DNA of 18,602 bases from Atopobiaceae bacterium (GCA_017460265.1 JAFUBJ010000182.1:1-18602), one strand, 5' to 3'; shown: positions 1 through 7,624, counted from the first letter of the stretch. Program-made: numbers and translations. Notes: generated from the letters alone by a model not told the origin.

Positions 1-1
1 G

Positions 2-799
2 GCCGCCGAGGTCATCAACTACCCGATCTCCAACACCTCCTGGGCTGCCCCGCACGCCACCGACGACGGCTACAAGGTGGCCTTCTCCGTCGACGTCGAC
101 GGCAACGACATCTACACCTCTGACATGAGCGCCGACGACAGGTACGCCGCCGCCAAGCAGGCCGCGCTGGGCTTCCTCGAGGCTGCCGGCTACACCGTGG
201 AGAACGGCAAGGCTACCGCGGCTCCCGAGGGCGCCAAGCTCGAGTACACGGCCATGATCCCCGCCGACGGCTCGGGCGATCACCCCTCGTTCATGATCCT
301 CACCGAGGCAAAGAACGCCTTTGCCGAGATCGGCATCAACCTCATCGTGAACGACCTCTCCAACTCCTCCGACCTCTGGGATGCCCTCTCGGCTATCCAG
401 GGCGAGATCTGGTGCGCCGCTTGGGGCGCTACCATCGACCCCGACATGACCCAGATCTACTACTCCGACGTCGAGAATTCCGAGAAGGCCTCCGGTCCTG
501 GCGTGAACCCCAACGGTGGCGTCAACCAGGGCGGCTCCAACTACGACTACTGCATCGCCGACCCCGAGCTCGACAAGCTCATCCTCGAGGCTCGTGCGTC
601 CACCGACCAGGAGTACCGCAAGCAGATCTACAAGGCCTGCCTCGACATCGTTATCGACTGGGCATGCGAGATCCCCGTCTACCAGCGCCAGAACGCCATC
701 GTGTTCTCGACTGAGCGCGTCAACACCGAGACGGTCACGCCCGACATCACCACCTTCTATGGCTGGATGAGCGAGATCGAGAACATCCAGATGAACTAG
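2..799 (+). CDS. oppA: Peptide ABC transporter substrate-binding protein (OppA-like), C-terminal part
   Basis: This is the last 265 codons of an extracellular solute-binding protein of the SBP_bac_5 (OppA/DppA) family; the frame is open to the left edge, so the signal peptide and N-terminal lobe lie outside the window. Visible family traits are the segment around SSDLWDALSAIQGEIWCAAWG, the DPDMTQIYYSD stretch, the Asn/Gly-rich loop followed by DPELDKLILEARA, and the IYKACLDIVIDWACEIPVYQR segment that precedes the end of these proteins. It would capture peptides outside the membrane and deliver them to the OppBC permease encoded just downstream. The internal GTG at 77 is only the first start-like codon in this fragment, not the real start. 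Family and operon position are clear; the exact peptide specificity is not. Confidence 0.9.
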   Translation, partial: AAEVINYPISNTSWAAPHATDDGYKVAFSVDVDGNDIYTSDMSADDRYAAAKQAALGFLEAAGYTVENGKATAAPEGAKLEYTAMIPADGSGDHPSFMILTEAKNAFAEIGINLIVNDLSNSSDLWDALSAIQGEIWCAAWGATIDPDMTQIYYSDVENSEKASGPGVNPNGGVNQGGSNYDYCIADPELDKLILEARASTDQEYRKQIYKACLDIVIDWACEIPVYQRQNAIVFSTERVNTETVTPDITTFYGWMSEIENIQMN

Positions 800-806
800 C
801 GCCAGT

Positions 807-834
807 CGCGAGGCGCCTTTTGGGGCGCCTCGCG
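807..834 (+). terminator. Perfect hairpin after oppA
   Basis: An 11-bp perfect stem (CGCGAGGCGCC at 807-817 with GGCGCCTCGCG at 824-834) encloses a TTTTGG loop. It starts 7 nt after the oppA stop. No T-run follows, so it may act as a partial terminator or as a 3' mRNA stabiliser rather than a full stop, since oppB follows on the same strand. Confidence 0.65.
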
Positions 835-850
835 CACCGGATTGCTCGCG

Positions 851-882
851 CGGTGGAACGCCCGTACCTGGGCGTCCCACCG
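851..882 (+). promoter_or_regulatory. Second hairpin in the oppA-oppB gap
   Basis: A 13-bp stem with one A/C mismatch (851-863 with 870-882) and a 6-nt loop GTACCT. It follows the first hairpin by 16 nt and ends 40 nt before the oppB start. The tandem arrangement suggests processing or attenuation between the binding-protein gene and the membrane/ATPase genes. I see no convincing separate promoter for oppB here. Confidence 0.5.
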
Positions 883-922
883 CCGAACGTATTACTGCCG
901 ATGTGCAAGGCAAGGTAACCCT

Positions 923-1909
923 ATGAAAAAGTACATTCTCAAGCGAGTGCTCATCTCGTGCGTGATCTTGGTCTTCGTGGCCTTCATCATCTACGTGCTC
1001 ATGCGCTCGCTGCCGACGTCCTACCTCGAGCAGGTCGCCCGCGCCAAGGCGCAGCAGCCTGGCTCAAAGAGCTATGAGGAGTGGATGGCTCAGCTTTCGG
1101 CAACCTATGGCATGGACAAGGGCATCATTCCCGGCTTCATCTCTTGGTGTGGCCGCGCCATCCGTGGCGACTTTGGCGACTCTTGGCGCTGGACCGTGCC
1201 TGTGACCGAGAAGTTCAAGGACGCGGTCTGGATCTCGTTCATCATGGGCGCTATCGCCTTCTTCTTCGAGATCATCATCGCCCTTCCGCTCGGCATCTTC
1301 GCGGCCACCAAGCAGTACACCAAGACCGACTACATCATCACCCTCGTCGCCCTCGCGTGCTTCTCGCTCCCGACGTTCTTCTTTGCGTCGCTGCTCAAGC
1401 TCGTGTTCTGCGTGCATCTGGGATGGTTCGACCTGGGTGGACTCATCGGCCGCAACTACGAGTACCTCTCGCCGATGGGGCAGTTCTTTGACAAGGCGCA
1501 TCACCTCGTGCTGCCCATCGTGACGTTGGTGGTCATCTCCATCGGTTCGCTCATGCGCTATACGCGCACCAACATGCTCGAGGTCTTGAACGCCGACTAC
1601 ATCCGCACGGCGCGCGCCAAGGGCCTGTCCGAGAACAAGGTCATCTACCACCATGCGTTCCGCAACACGCTGATCCCGCTCGTCACCATGCTGGGCGGGT
1701 CGCTGCCCGGCCTCTTTGCGGGCGCCCTCATCACCGAGACGCTCTACTCCATTCCGGGCATCGGCTATGTGAGCTACCAGTCCATGGTTGCGGGCGACAT
1801 CCCGTTCTCCATGTTCTACCTGGTCTTCATGGCCATCCTGACCCTTCTGGGCAATCTCATATCCGACATCCTCTACGCGGTGGTCGACCCCCGCGTCAGA
1901 ATCGCGTAA
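923..1909 (+). CDS. oppB: Oligopeptide ABC transporter permease OppB
   Basis: A 328-residue inner-membrane permease of the BPD_transp_1 family, the normal length for OppB/DppB. The N-terminus MKKYILKRVLISCVILVF leads into a first membrane helix, followed by the extracytoplasmic region and about five further hydrophobic segments. The EAA-type loop that docks on the ATPases is seen in NADYIRTARAKGLSENKVIY followed by HHAFRNTLIPL. The ATG at 923 is preferred to an upstream in-frame start at 842, because AAGGT sits 6 nt before 923 and the upstream extension reads through the intergenic hairpin as non-membrane sequence. It is the first gene after the oppA hairpins and is 12 nt from oppC. Confidence 0.93.
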   Translation: MKKYILKRVLISCVILVFVAFIIYVLMRSLPTSYLEQVARAKAQQPGSKSYEEWMAQLSATYGMDKGIIPGFISWCGRAIRGDFGDSWRWTVPVTEKFKDAVWISFIMGAIAFFFEIIIALPLGIFAATKQYTKTDYIITLVALACFSLPTFFFASLLKLVFCVHLGWFDLGGLIGRNYEYLSPMGQFFDKAHHLVLPIVTLVVISIGSLMRYTRTNMLEVLNADYIRTARAKGLSENKVIYHHAFRNTLIPLVTMLGGSLPGLFAGALITETLYSIPGIGYVSYQSMVAGDIPFSMFYLVFMAILTLLGNLISDILYAVVDPRVRIA

Positions 1910-1921
1910 GGGAGGTCAGAC

Positions 1922-3502
1922 ATGGCAGATAGCAAAGAGACGCAGGACCTCATCTCACAGGAGATCAATGCCGAGGGCCAGAGCGCCGAGGAGTCCGAGT
2001 ACTCCCTCAACGATGACCGCCGCGTGAGGACCCTTTCCCCGACCGCGCTGGTCATCAAGCGCTTCCTTCGCAACCGCGTGGCCGTGACCGGCCTGGTCAT
2101 CCTGGCGTTCATGTTCGTGTTCTCGTTCATCGGCGGACTTATCAGCCCCTATCGCGAGGACCAGCTCTTCTACCGCAACGACGAGCAGAACAAGCAGTGG
2201 GCTGCCGTGACGGAGAACAAGGAGCTGCGCTACATCACGGGCGACCAGGAGTTCCCCTCGGTGGCGCGCGCCAAGCTCGTGCTCGCGCTCAAGGGCACCG
2301 AGCCGACCTTCGAGTCTGACGGCGTCACCTATCGCTATGAGAAGGTGAGTGACGAGCTCATCGAGGTCTTCGTCGACGGCGAGTCCGAGCCCATCGCGCT
2401 TGCCACCTACGACACCGTGAGCAACTCCACATCTAACGAAAAGCTTCCCTTCGGCCTGCAGCGCGCCATCCTCGAGGCGGTCGCGAAGGACCAGAAGAGC
2501 TTCTCCCACGAGGGCAAGAACTACACCGTCGACGAGGGCGGCACCGTGCTTGACGGTGACACCGAGGTCGCCTACGCAAGCCGCTATGTGGTGCAGGCCA
2601 TCATGCCCGACGTCTTCCTTTCGCGCACCTTCAAGGAAGAGCTGGTCGAGGCCATCGAGGGCGGTTCCACGCAGTTCACCTTCACCGACGAAGACGGCAC
2701 CACGGCAGACTACGCACTGTCCTACGATGCCTCGAAGAGCACCTGGTCGGTCCTGCAGTCGACCTCCACGCGCGTGTTCGACACCTACGCGGAGCCCTCG
2801 GCCGCTCACTGGCTGGGAACCGACCGCAACGGCATGGACATGCTCACGCGCCTCATGTACGGTGGCCGCGTGTCGCTCTACATCGGCTTCATCGTCGTGT
2901 TCATCGAGACGGCCATCGGCGTCATCATGGGCGGCATCTCGGGCTACTGCGGTGGATGGGTCGACAACCTCATCATGCGCCTCGTCGACGTCTTCTACTG
3001 CATCCCCTCGATGCCGATCATCATCATCCTGGGCGCCACCATGGACGCCATGCGCGTCGACCCGCAGATTCGCATGCTTTACCTTATGCTGCTCCTAGGC
3101 TTCCTGGGCTGGGCGGGCATCGCGCGCCTCGTGCGTGGCCAGATCCTGTCGCTGCGCGAGCAGGAGTTCATGACGGCGGCCGAGGCCACGGGCATCCGCG
3201 CCTCGCGTCGCATCTTCCGCCACCTCATCCCCAACGTGATCCCGCAGCTCATCGTCACCATGACCATGAGCCTCGGCTCCACGATCATCACCGAGGCCAC
3301 GCTCTCGTTCCTGGGCCTGGGCGTCAAGTTCCCGTTTGCCTCGTGGGGCAACATCATCAACGACGTCAACGACACCTACGTCCTCACCAACTACTGGTTC
3401 ATCTGGATTCCCGCAGGCGTGTGCCTGTTGGCCACGGTGCTGGCGTTCAACCTGGTGGGCGACGGCCTGCGCGACGCCTTTGACCCCAAGATGAAGCGGT
3501 AA
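1922..3502 (+). CDS. oppC: Oligopeptide ABC transporter permease OppC with large extracytoplasmic insert
   Basis: A 526-residue permease partner of OppB; typical OppC proteins are about 300 residues. A charged cytoplasmic N-terminus leads to a first membrane helix near residues 56-75 (VTGLVILAFMFVFSFIGGLI). Residues of roughly 78-290 form a hydrophilic insert rich in acidic residues and short beta-like strands. The usual HWLGTDRNGMDML motif comes at 296, followed by the remaining membrane helices and an EAA loop (EFMTAAEATGIRASRRIFRH). The start has a GGGAGGT ribosome site 5 nt upstream. The insert sits between helix 1 and the conserved LGTD motif, so it should be outside the membrane, where it could contact the binding protein or substrate. 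That role is inference. Confidence 0.92.
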   Translation: MADSKETQDLISQEINAEGQSAEESEYSLNDDRRVRTLSPTALVIKRFLRNRVAVTGLVILAFMFVFSFIGGLISPYREDQLFYRNDEQNKQWAAVTENKELRYITGDQEFPSVARAKLVLALKGTEPTFESDGVTYRYEKVSDELIEVFVDGESEPIALATYDTVSNSTSNEKLPFGLQRAILEAVAKDQKSFSHEGKNYTVDEGGTVLDGDTEVAYASRYVVQAIMPDVFLSRTFKEELVEAIEGGSTQFTFTDEDGTTADYALSYDASKSTWSVLQSTSTRVFDTYAEPSAAHWLGTDRNGMDMLTRLMYGGRVSLYIGFIVVFIETAIGVIMGGISGYCGGWVDNLIMRLVDVFYCIPSMPIIIILGATMDAMRVDPQIRMLYLMLLLGFLGWAGIARLVRGQILSLREQEFMTAAEATGIRASRRIFRHLIPNVIPQLIVTMTMSLGSTIITEATLSFLGLGVKFPFASWGNIINDVNDTYVLTNYWFIWIPAGVCLLATVLAFNLVGDGLRDAFDPKMKR

Positions 3503-3512
3503 GGAGGCGACG

Positions 3513-4736
3513 ATGGCATTTTTCAATAAGGACAAGAAGGACGGCGGCGACGGCTACCTGAGCGCACGCGAGTCGCGCGCCATCAGCAAGGCCAACCGCA
3601 AGATTACCGGTGAGCTCGAGAAGAAGTGGAAGCGCAAGGGCGTTCCCGAGTCCGAGTTCCTCACCACCATGCACGACCCCGCCAACGCGGTGGAGTTTGA
3701 CGACCTGCACACCTTCTTCTTCACGGATTCCGGCACGGTGCACTCCGCTGACGGCGTGAGCTTTGAAGGGCCCCTGGGCAAGACCGTGGGCGTCGTGGGC
3801 GAGTCCGGCTGCGGCAAGTCCGTCACGTCGCTTTCGCTCATGCAGCTGCTGCAGCGGCCGCAGGGACAGATCGTCTCTGGCGAGATCCGCCTCAACCTGG
3901 GTGACAAGGCCTATGACATCGCCAAGATCACACAGGAGCACATGCAGCATCTGCGCGGCAACTACGTGTCGATGATCTTCCAGGAGCCCATGACGTCGCT
4001 CAACCCGGTCTTCCGCATCGGCGATCAGGTGGACGAGGTCATCGCCCTGCATGACGGCGAGGGCAAGAGCAAGGAGGAGATCCGCGAGCGCACGATAGAG
4101 GCCATCAAGATGGTGGGCATCGCCAACGCGGAGGGCGTCTGCGAGATGTTCCCGCACGAGCTCTCGGGCGGCATGCGCCAGCGCATCATGATCGCCATGG
4201 CGCTTGCCTGCAACCCCAAGGTCATCATCGCCGACGAGCCCACGACGGCCCTCGACGTGACCATTCAGGCCCAGATACTGGACCTGCTGCGCAACCTGAA
4301 GGACAAGATCAACTCCTCTATCATGCTCATCACGCATGACCTGGGCGTCATTGCCGAGATGGCCGACTACGTGGTGGTCATGTATGCGGGGCGCATCGTC
4401 GAGAAGGGAACGGCGGAGGACATCTTCCACCATCCGGCCCATCCCTACACCATCGGCCTCATGGCCTCCAAGCCCGTTGTGGGGCGCGAGGTGGAGAAGC
4501 TCTTCTCCATTCCGGGCAAGGTGCCCAACCCCATCAACATGCCCAACTACTGCTACTTCCGTGACCGCTGTGACCGCTGCCTGGCGTGCTGCGACGGGGC
4601 CTATCCCGTAGAGATCAGCCTGTCCGACACACACAAGGTGAGCTGCTACCGCTACTACGACGAGCACCGTGCCGAGGCCGCCGCTGACGGCAAGGACGAC
4701 ATGAGTGCGTTTGGTATGGGAGGTGCCGCGGAGTGA
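3513..4736 (+). CDS. oppD: Oligopeptide ABC transporter ATPase OppD
   Basis: A 407-residue ATPase that powers peptide import with OppF. Visible motifs are Walker A GESGCGKS (96-103), the Q-loop FQEPMTSLNP, the signature LSGGMRQR (217-224), Walker B VIIADEPTTALD with D241/E242, and the switch histidine H275 in ITHD. The C-terminal oligopeptide-transporter domain has a cysteine cluster of pattern C-x5-C-x2-C-x2-CC, then a further Cys. About 60 residues at the N-terminus (Lys-rich, MAFFNKDKKDGGDGY onwards) precede the ATPase core and are longer than in most OppD proteins. The ribosome site AAGGAGG overlaps the oppC stop, so translation is coupled. The stop overlaps the oppF GTG start. Confidence 0.94.
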   Translation: MAFFNKDKKDGGDGYLSARESRAISKANRKITGELEKKWKRKGVPESEFLTTMHDPANAVEFDDLHTFFFTDSGTVHSADGVSFEGPLGKTVGVVGESGCGKSVTSLSLMQLLQRPQGQIVSGEIRLNLGDKAYDIAKITQEHMQHLRGNYVSMIFQEPMTSLNPVFRIGDQVDEVIALHDGEGKSKEEIRERTIEAIKMVGIANAEGVCEMFPHELSGGMRQRIMIAMALACNPKVIIADEPTTALDVTIQAQILDLLRNLKDKINSSIMLITHDLGVIAEMADYVVVMYAGRIVEKGTAEDIFHHPAHPYTIGLMASKPVVGREVEKLFSIPGKVPNPINMPNYCYFRDRCDRCLACCDGAYPVEISLSDTHKVSCYRYYDEHRAEAAADGKDDMSAFGMGGAAE

Positions 4737-5794
4737 GCACTGACGTGAAGACCGCGGGGACCACGGCTACCGAGCCGCTGGTGTACGACCCGCAATACAT
4801 CCTCATGGTGAGGGACCTCAAGAAGTACTTCCCCATCAAGGGCGGCTTCATGAACCGCGTGGTGGGCAACGTCAAGGCCGTCGACGGCGTGACCTTCAAC
4901 CTCAAGCGCGGCACCACCATGGGCCTGGTGGGGGAGTCCGGCTGCGGAAAGACCACCACGGGCCGCACCATCCTGCGCCTCAACGGTGACAAGACGGCCG
5001 GCGACGTGCTCTTCAACGGGCAGGAGGTCTACGACCTCTCCCACGAGGAGCTGCGCCACCTGCGTACCAAGATGCAGATCATCTTCCAGGACCCGTTCAG
5101 CAGCCTGAGCCCGCGCCTGCCCATCGGTGAGATCATCGGCGAGGCGGTGCGCGAGCATGGGCTGGTCCCCAAGGGCGAGCTTGACGCCTACGTGGACGAG
5201 GTCATGGACCAGTGCGGCCTGCAGCCGTTCCAGAAGGAGCGCTATCCGCACGAGTTCTCCGGCGGACAGCGCCAGCGCATCTGCATCGCCCGCGCGCTCG
5301 CCCTGAACCCCGAGTTCGTGGTCTGCGACGAGCCCGTGTCCGCACTGGACGTGTCCATCCAGGCGCAGATCATCAACCTGCTGCGCGACCTGCAGGAGCA
5401 GCGCAACCTCACCTACCTCTTCATCAGCCACGACCTCTCCGTCGTGGAGCACATCTCCGACACGGTGGGCGTCATGTACCTGGGCAACCTGGTGGAGGAT
5501 GGCGAGAAGAAGGACATCTTCCGCAACCCGCTGCACCCCTACACGCAGGCGCTCTTCTCGGCTATCCCCATTCCGGACCCCGATGCCAAGATGAACCGCA
5601 TCGTGCTCGAGGGATCCATCCCTTCGCCGGCTGACCCGCCCGAGGGCTGCAAGTTCCACACGCGCTGCAGCCGCTGCATGGAGTGCTGCAAGCACGTCGC
5701 ACCCCAGCAGAAGGAGATCGAGCCGGGACACTTCGTGGTCTGCCACCTGTACGACGACGAGCCGGAGGTGAGTGGTGGTGAGGCGCAAGCCTGA
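4733..5794 (+). CDS. oppF: Oligopeptide ABC transporter ATPase OppF
   Basis: A 353-residue second ATPase of the Opp system. Motifs: Walker A GESGCGKT (67-74), Q-loop IFQDPFSSLSPR, signature FSGGQRQR (175-182), Walker B VVCDEPVSALD with D199/E200, and H233 in ISHD. The C-terminal domain repeats the cysteine pattern seen in OppD (C-x5-C-x2-C-x2-CC), followed by CHLYDD. The start is GTG at 4733, embedded in the oppD stop (GTGA overlap), with GGGAGGT 8 nt upstream inside oppD; this overlap fixes the start well. It would heterodimerise with OppD beneath OppB/OppC. The 3' end overlaps the next small gene by about 20 nt. Confidence 0.94.
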   Translation: MSTDVKTAGTTATEPLVYDPQYILMVRDLKKYFPIKGGFMNRVVGNVKAVDGVTFNLKRGTTMGLVGESGCGKTTTGRTILRLNGDKTAGDVLFNGQEVYDLSHEELRHLRTKMQIIFQDPFSSLSPRLPIGEIIGEAVREHGLVPKGELDAYVDEVMDQCGLQPFQKERYPHEFSGGQRQRICIARALALNPEFVVCDEPVSALDVSIQAQIINLLRDLQEQRNLTYLFISHDLSVVEHISDTVGVMYLGNLVEDGEKKDIFRNPLHPYTQALFSAIPIPDPDAKMNRIVLEGSIPSPADPPEGCKFHTRCSRCMECCKHVAPQQKEIEPGHFVVCHLYDDEPEVSGGEAQA

Positions 5795-6011
5795 CGATGA
5801 CGACGGCTTCGTCGTCGCAGACATGAGCGCGCTGCGCGGTGAGGTCGATGACCTGCCGCGGAGTGCCCGCGACGTCTCTGACGAGCTGCAGGACTCGCAA
5901 GAGCGCCTCATGGTCGTCCTGGGTACGCTGCGTGCGGCGCTCTCCCTGTGGATGGTGTTCGTCGTCGTGATCGGCCTCGTGATCGCATTGATGGTGATGG
6001 CCTGGACCTAG
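5775..6011 (+). CDS. Small single-pass membrane protein, function unknown
   Basis: A protein of about 78 residues with an acidic N-terminus (RRKPDDDDG), a central amphipathic, probably coiled-coil stretch (RGEVDDLPRSARDVSDELQD), and one C-terminal membrane helix (about 23 residues, SLWMVFVVVIGLVIALMVMAW). Three consecutive GTG codons (5772, 5775, 5778) are possible starts. GGAGGT at 5764-5769, inside oppF, makes 5775 or 5778 best placed. The overlap with oppF implies translational coupling, so it may be made with the transporter, perhaps as an accessory or assembly subunit. I do not recognise the family, and the function is not assigned. Confidence 0.75.
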   Translation: MVRRKPDDDDGFVVADMSALRGEVDDLPRSARDVSDELQDSQERLMVVLGTLRAALSLWMVFVVVIGLVIALMVMAWT

Positions 6012-6034
6012 GTTGTCGCCAAGACTGCTTTGCT

Positions 6035-6067
6035 GCTGGCCCCGGGGGTCTTTCCCCCGGGGTCAGC
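6035..6067 (+). terminator. Hairpin ending the opp operon
   Basis: A 14-bp stem (6035-6048 with 6054-6067, one G-U pair) with a TCTTT loop lies 23 nt after the stop of the small membrane protein gene. There is no clear T-run after it. It is a strong candidate for transcription termination, or for mRNA 3'-end protection of the opp operon. It lies 40 nt before the start of the queD-like gene. Confidence 0.65.
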
Positions 6068-6107
6068 TATCATGAAGGGCGAGAAGAACTACGGTGAGGA
6101 GCGTCCC

Positions 6108-6527
6108 ATGTATTGCCTGCAGACCGAGGCCGCCTTCGACGGCGCCCATTTCTTGACCGACTACTACGGCAAGTGCGAGAACCTCCACGGGCACCGGTGG
6201 CGCGTGGTCGTGACCATCGGCCAGGAGGACCTGCAGACGGAGGGCACCATGAAGGACATGGTGCTCGACTTTGGGGTGTTCAAGAAGGCCGTGCGGGCCC
6301 TTGCGGACAGCCTGGACCACACGTTTCTGGTCGAGGAGGGCTCTCTCAAGCCCGCGACCATCGCCGCGCTGGAAGGGGAGGGCTTCTCGCTGACCATCCT
6401 GCCCTTCAGGACGACCGCCGAGAACCTTGCCCGGTGGTTCTTCGACCAGCTCGTGGCACAGGGCCTTCCCGTCATCGAGGTCGAGTGCGACGAGACCCCC
6501 AACAACCGGGCCTTCTATCGCAGGTGA
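6108..6527 (+). CDS. queD: 6-carboxytetrahydropterin synthase / 6-pyruvoyl tetrahydropterin synthase family (QueD-like)
   Basis: A 139-residue T-fold enzyme of the COG0720 family, which acts on dihydroneopterin triphosphate to give 6-carboxytetrahydropterin in queuosine synthesis (QueD). The zinc ligands are visible as H14 and the HGH pair H27/H29. C23 is the expected catalytic thiol in C-E-N-L-H-G-H. The C-terminal VEVECDETPNNRAFYR carries the usual active-site Glu region (ETPxN). The ATG at 6108 is chosen because GAGGAG lies 6 nt upstream and the family begins at this point; the frame extends upstream to 6030, but through the hairpin. No queC, queE or queF lies nearby. The combined CExxHGH motif has, from memory, been linked to proteins that can serve both queuosine and folate synthesis. 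Confidence 0.88.
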   Translation: MYCLQTEAAFDGAHFLTDYYGKCENLHGHRWRVVVTIGQEDLQTEGTMKDMVLDFGVFKKAVRALADSLDHTFLVEEGSLKPATIAALEGEGFSLTILPFRTTAENLARWFFDQLVAQGLPVIEVECDETPNNRAFYRR

Positions 6528-6674
6528 TGATGCACCGGCTTATACGTTTTGCACCATTTTGGCTCTCGGTTTTACTACAAACGTGGCGTAGCATATGTGC
6601 TGACTATGGAATAGCTTTTATTCTCAGTGGAAGCTGCCACATACGGTGACAGCCCATCGTTAGAGGAGGGTTCC
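6528..6674 (+). promoter_or_regulatory. AT-richer leader region before the SDR gene
   Basis: This 147-bp gap is clearly richer in A and T than the flanking genes and probably holds the promoter of the SDR gene at 6675. Candidate elements are a TTTACT box at 6571-6576 and a weak TATGTG box at 6594-6599, 17 nt apart. A 6-bp inverted repeat (ACGTTT at 6544-6549, AAACGT at 6579-6584) could be an operator half-site pair. None is strong enough to name a regulator. Confidence 0.3.
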
Positions 6675-7451
6675 ATGAACCGCAACTACTTCGATCTCAA
6701 GGGGCAGGTCGCCATCGTCACCGGCGCCTCGGGTGGCCTGGGTGTGCAGATGGCCAAGGCGCTTGCCAGCCAGGGCGCCAACATCGTCGTGATGGCACGT
6801 CGCCAGCAGCAGATCGACGAGGTCGCCGCCGAGATCGCCGAGGAGTTTGGCGTCGAGACGCTGGCCATCCGCTGCGACATCACCGACACCGAAAACGTCA
6901 ATGCCGCCGTGGCGCAGGTCATCGAGCACTTCGGCCGCATCGACGTCCTCATCAACAACGCGGGCACCGGCGCCGTGGCCCCCGCCGAGGACATCACCGA
7001 CGCCCAGTTCAACGGCGAGATGCAGATCGACCTCTTCGGCACCTTCAAGGTCGCCCGCGCCTGCGCCAAGCAGGCCATGATCCCCGCCAAGTACGGCCGC
7101 ATCATCAACATCGCCTCCATGTACGGCCTCGTGGGCAACAAGGTCGCCGGCTCGGCGCCCTACCATGCGGCCAAGGGCGGCGTCGTCAACCTCACCCGCG
7201 CGCTTGCCGCCGAGTGGGGCAAGTACGGCATCACCGTCAACTCCATCTGCCCGGGCTACTTCTACACGCCGCTCACCCGCGAGACGCTGGATTCCGACTT
7301 CTTCCAGGCCAACGCCCGCACGATGATCCCCGAGGAGCGCTACGGCGAGGAGGGCGAGCTCGACACCGCCGCCATCTTCCTGGCCTCCCCGGCGAGCTCC
7401 TACGTCACCGGCGTGCAGCTGCCTGTCGACGGTGGCTACACCTGCATGTAG
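6675..7451 (+). CDS. SDR family oxidoreductase, gluconate 5-dehydrogenase-like
   Basis: A 258-residue classical short-chain dehydrogenase/reductase. The Rossmann glycine motif TGASGGLG is at 16-23, an Arg-Arg pair after the second strand (MARRQQQ) suggests NADP(H), and NNAG follows. The catalytic residues are S148, Y163 and K167 in YHAAKGG, with a 2-residue insertion between Ser and Tyr relative to the usual spacing. The C-terminus is VTGVQLPVDGGYT. The overall pattern (FDLKGQVAIVTGAS, APYHAAKGG, PGYFYTPLT) resembles gluconate 5-dehydrogenases and 3-oxoacyl-ACP reductases. ATG 6675 has GAGGAGG just upstream; an in-frame extension to 6627 lacks family similarity. It stands alone between a promoter-like region and a terminator. 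The true sugar-acid or keto substrate is unknown. Confidence 0.88.
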   Translation: MNRNYFDLKGQVAIVTGASGGLGVQMAKALASQGANIVVMARRQQQIDEVAAEIAEEFGVETLAIRCDITDTENVNAAVAQVIEHFGRIDVLINNAGTGAVAPAEDITDAQFNGEMQIDLFGTFKVARACAKQAMIPAKYGRIINIASMYGLVGNKVAGSAPYHAAKGGVVNLTRALAAEWGKYGITVNSICPGYFYTPLTRETLDSDFFQANARTMIPEERYGEEGELDTAAIFLASPASSYVTGVQLPVDGGYTCM

Positions 7452-7452
7452 G

Positions 7453-7562
7453 ACGTCGCAGGTTCGGACGTGAGGGCTCGGCCCCCGTTCCCTTTCGGCT
7501 CCGCGCTTCGCGAGGTCGCCTACAGGGAACCGGGGCCGAGCACGTCGTCTCCTGCGGACGTC
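7453..7562. repeat. Large imperfect intergenic inverted repeat
   Basis: An 18-bp arm at 7476-7493 pairs with 7524-7541 with one mismatch, around a 30-nt loop that contains its own CGCG-CTT-CGCG hairpin. Further out, GACGT (7467-7471) pairs with ACGTC (7542-7546), and the stretch 7453-7462 pairs with 7551-7562 with a bulged G. The result is a branched or bulged structure over about 110 bp just after the SDR gene. It could be a structured transcript end, a repeat element or a processed RNA; the sequence does not decide. Confidence 0.55.
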
Positions 7563-7588
7563 TCCGTCCGAGATGACTCACCTGCGGG

Positions 7589-7624
7589 GGAGCTCTCGTA
7601 ATACTGGCGTGTTACGAGAGCTCC
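7589..7624 (+). terminator. Rho-independent-type terminator
   Basis: A perfect 13-bp stem (GGAGCTCTCGTAA at 7589-7601 with TTACGAGAGCTCC at 7612-7624) with a 10-nt loop is followed directly by a T-rich tail (TTGTTTGT). It should end transcription from the SDR side before the toxin-antitoxin promoter. Confidence 0.8.

Noticed and set aside
842..922. 27-residue N-terminal extension of OppB
   Set aside because: It translates the second intergenic hairpin; the ATG at 923 has a suitable ribosome site and gives the normal family start.
6049..6110. Riboswitch (preQ1-type) before the queD-like gene
   Set aside because: The leader is only the opp terminator hairpin plus about 40 nt; no preQ1 aptamer-like A-rich tail and pseudoknot could be seen.
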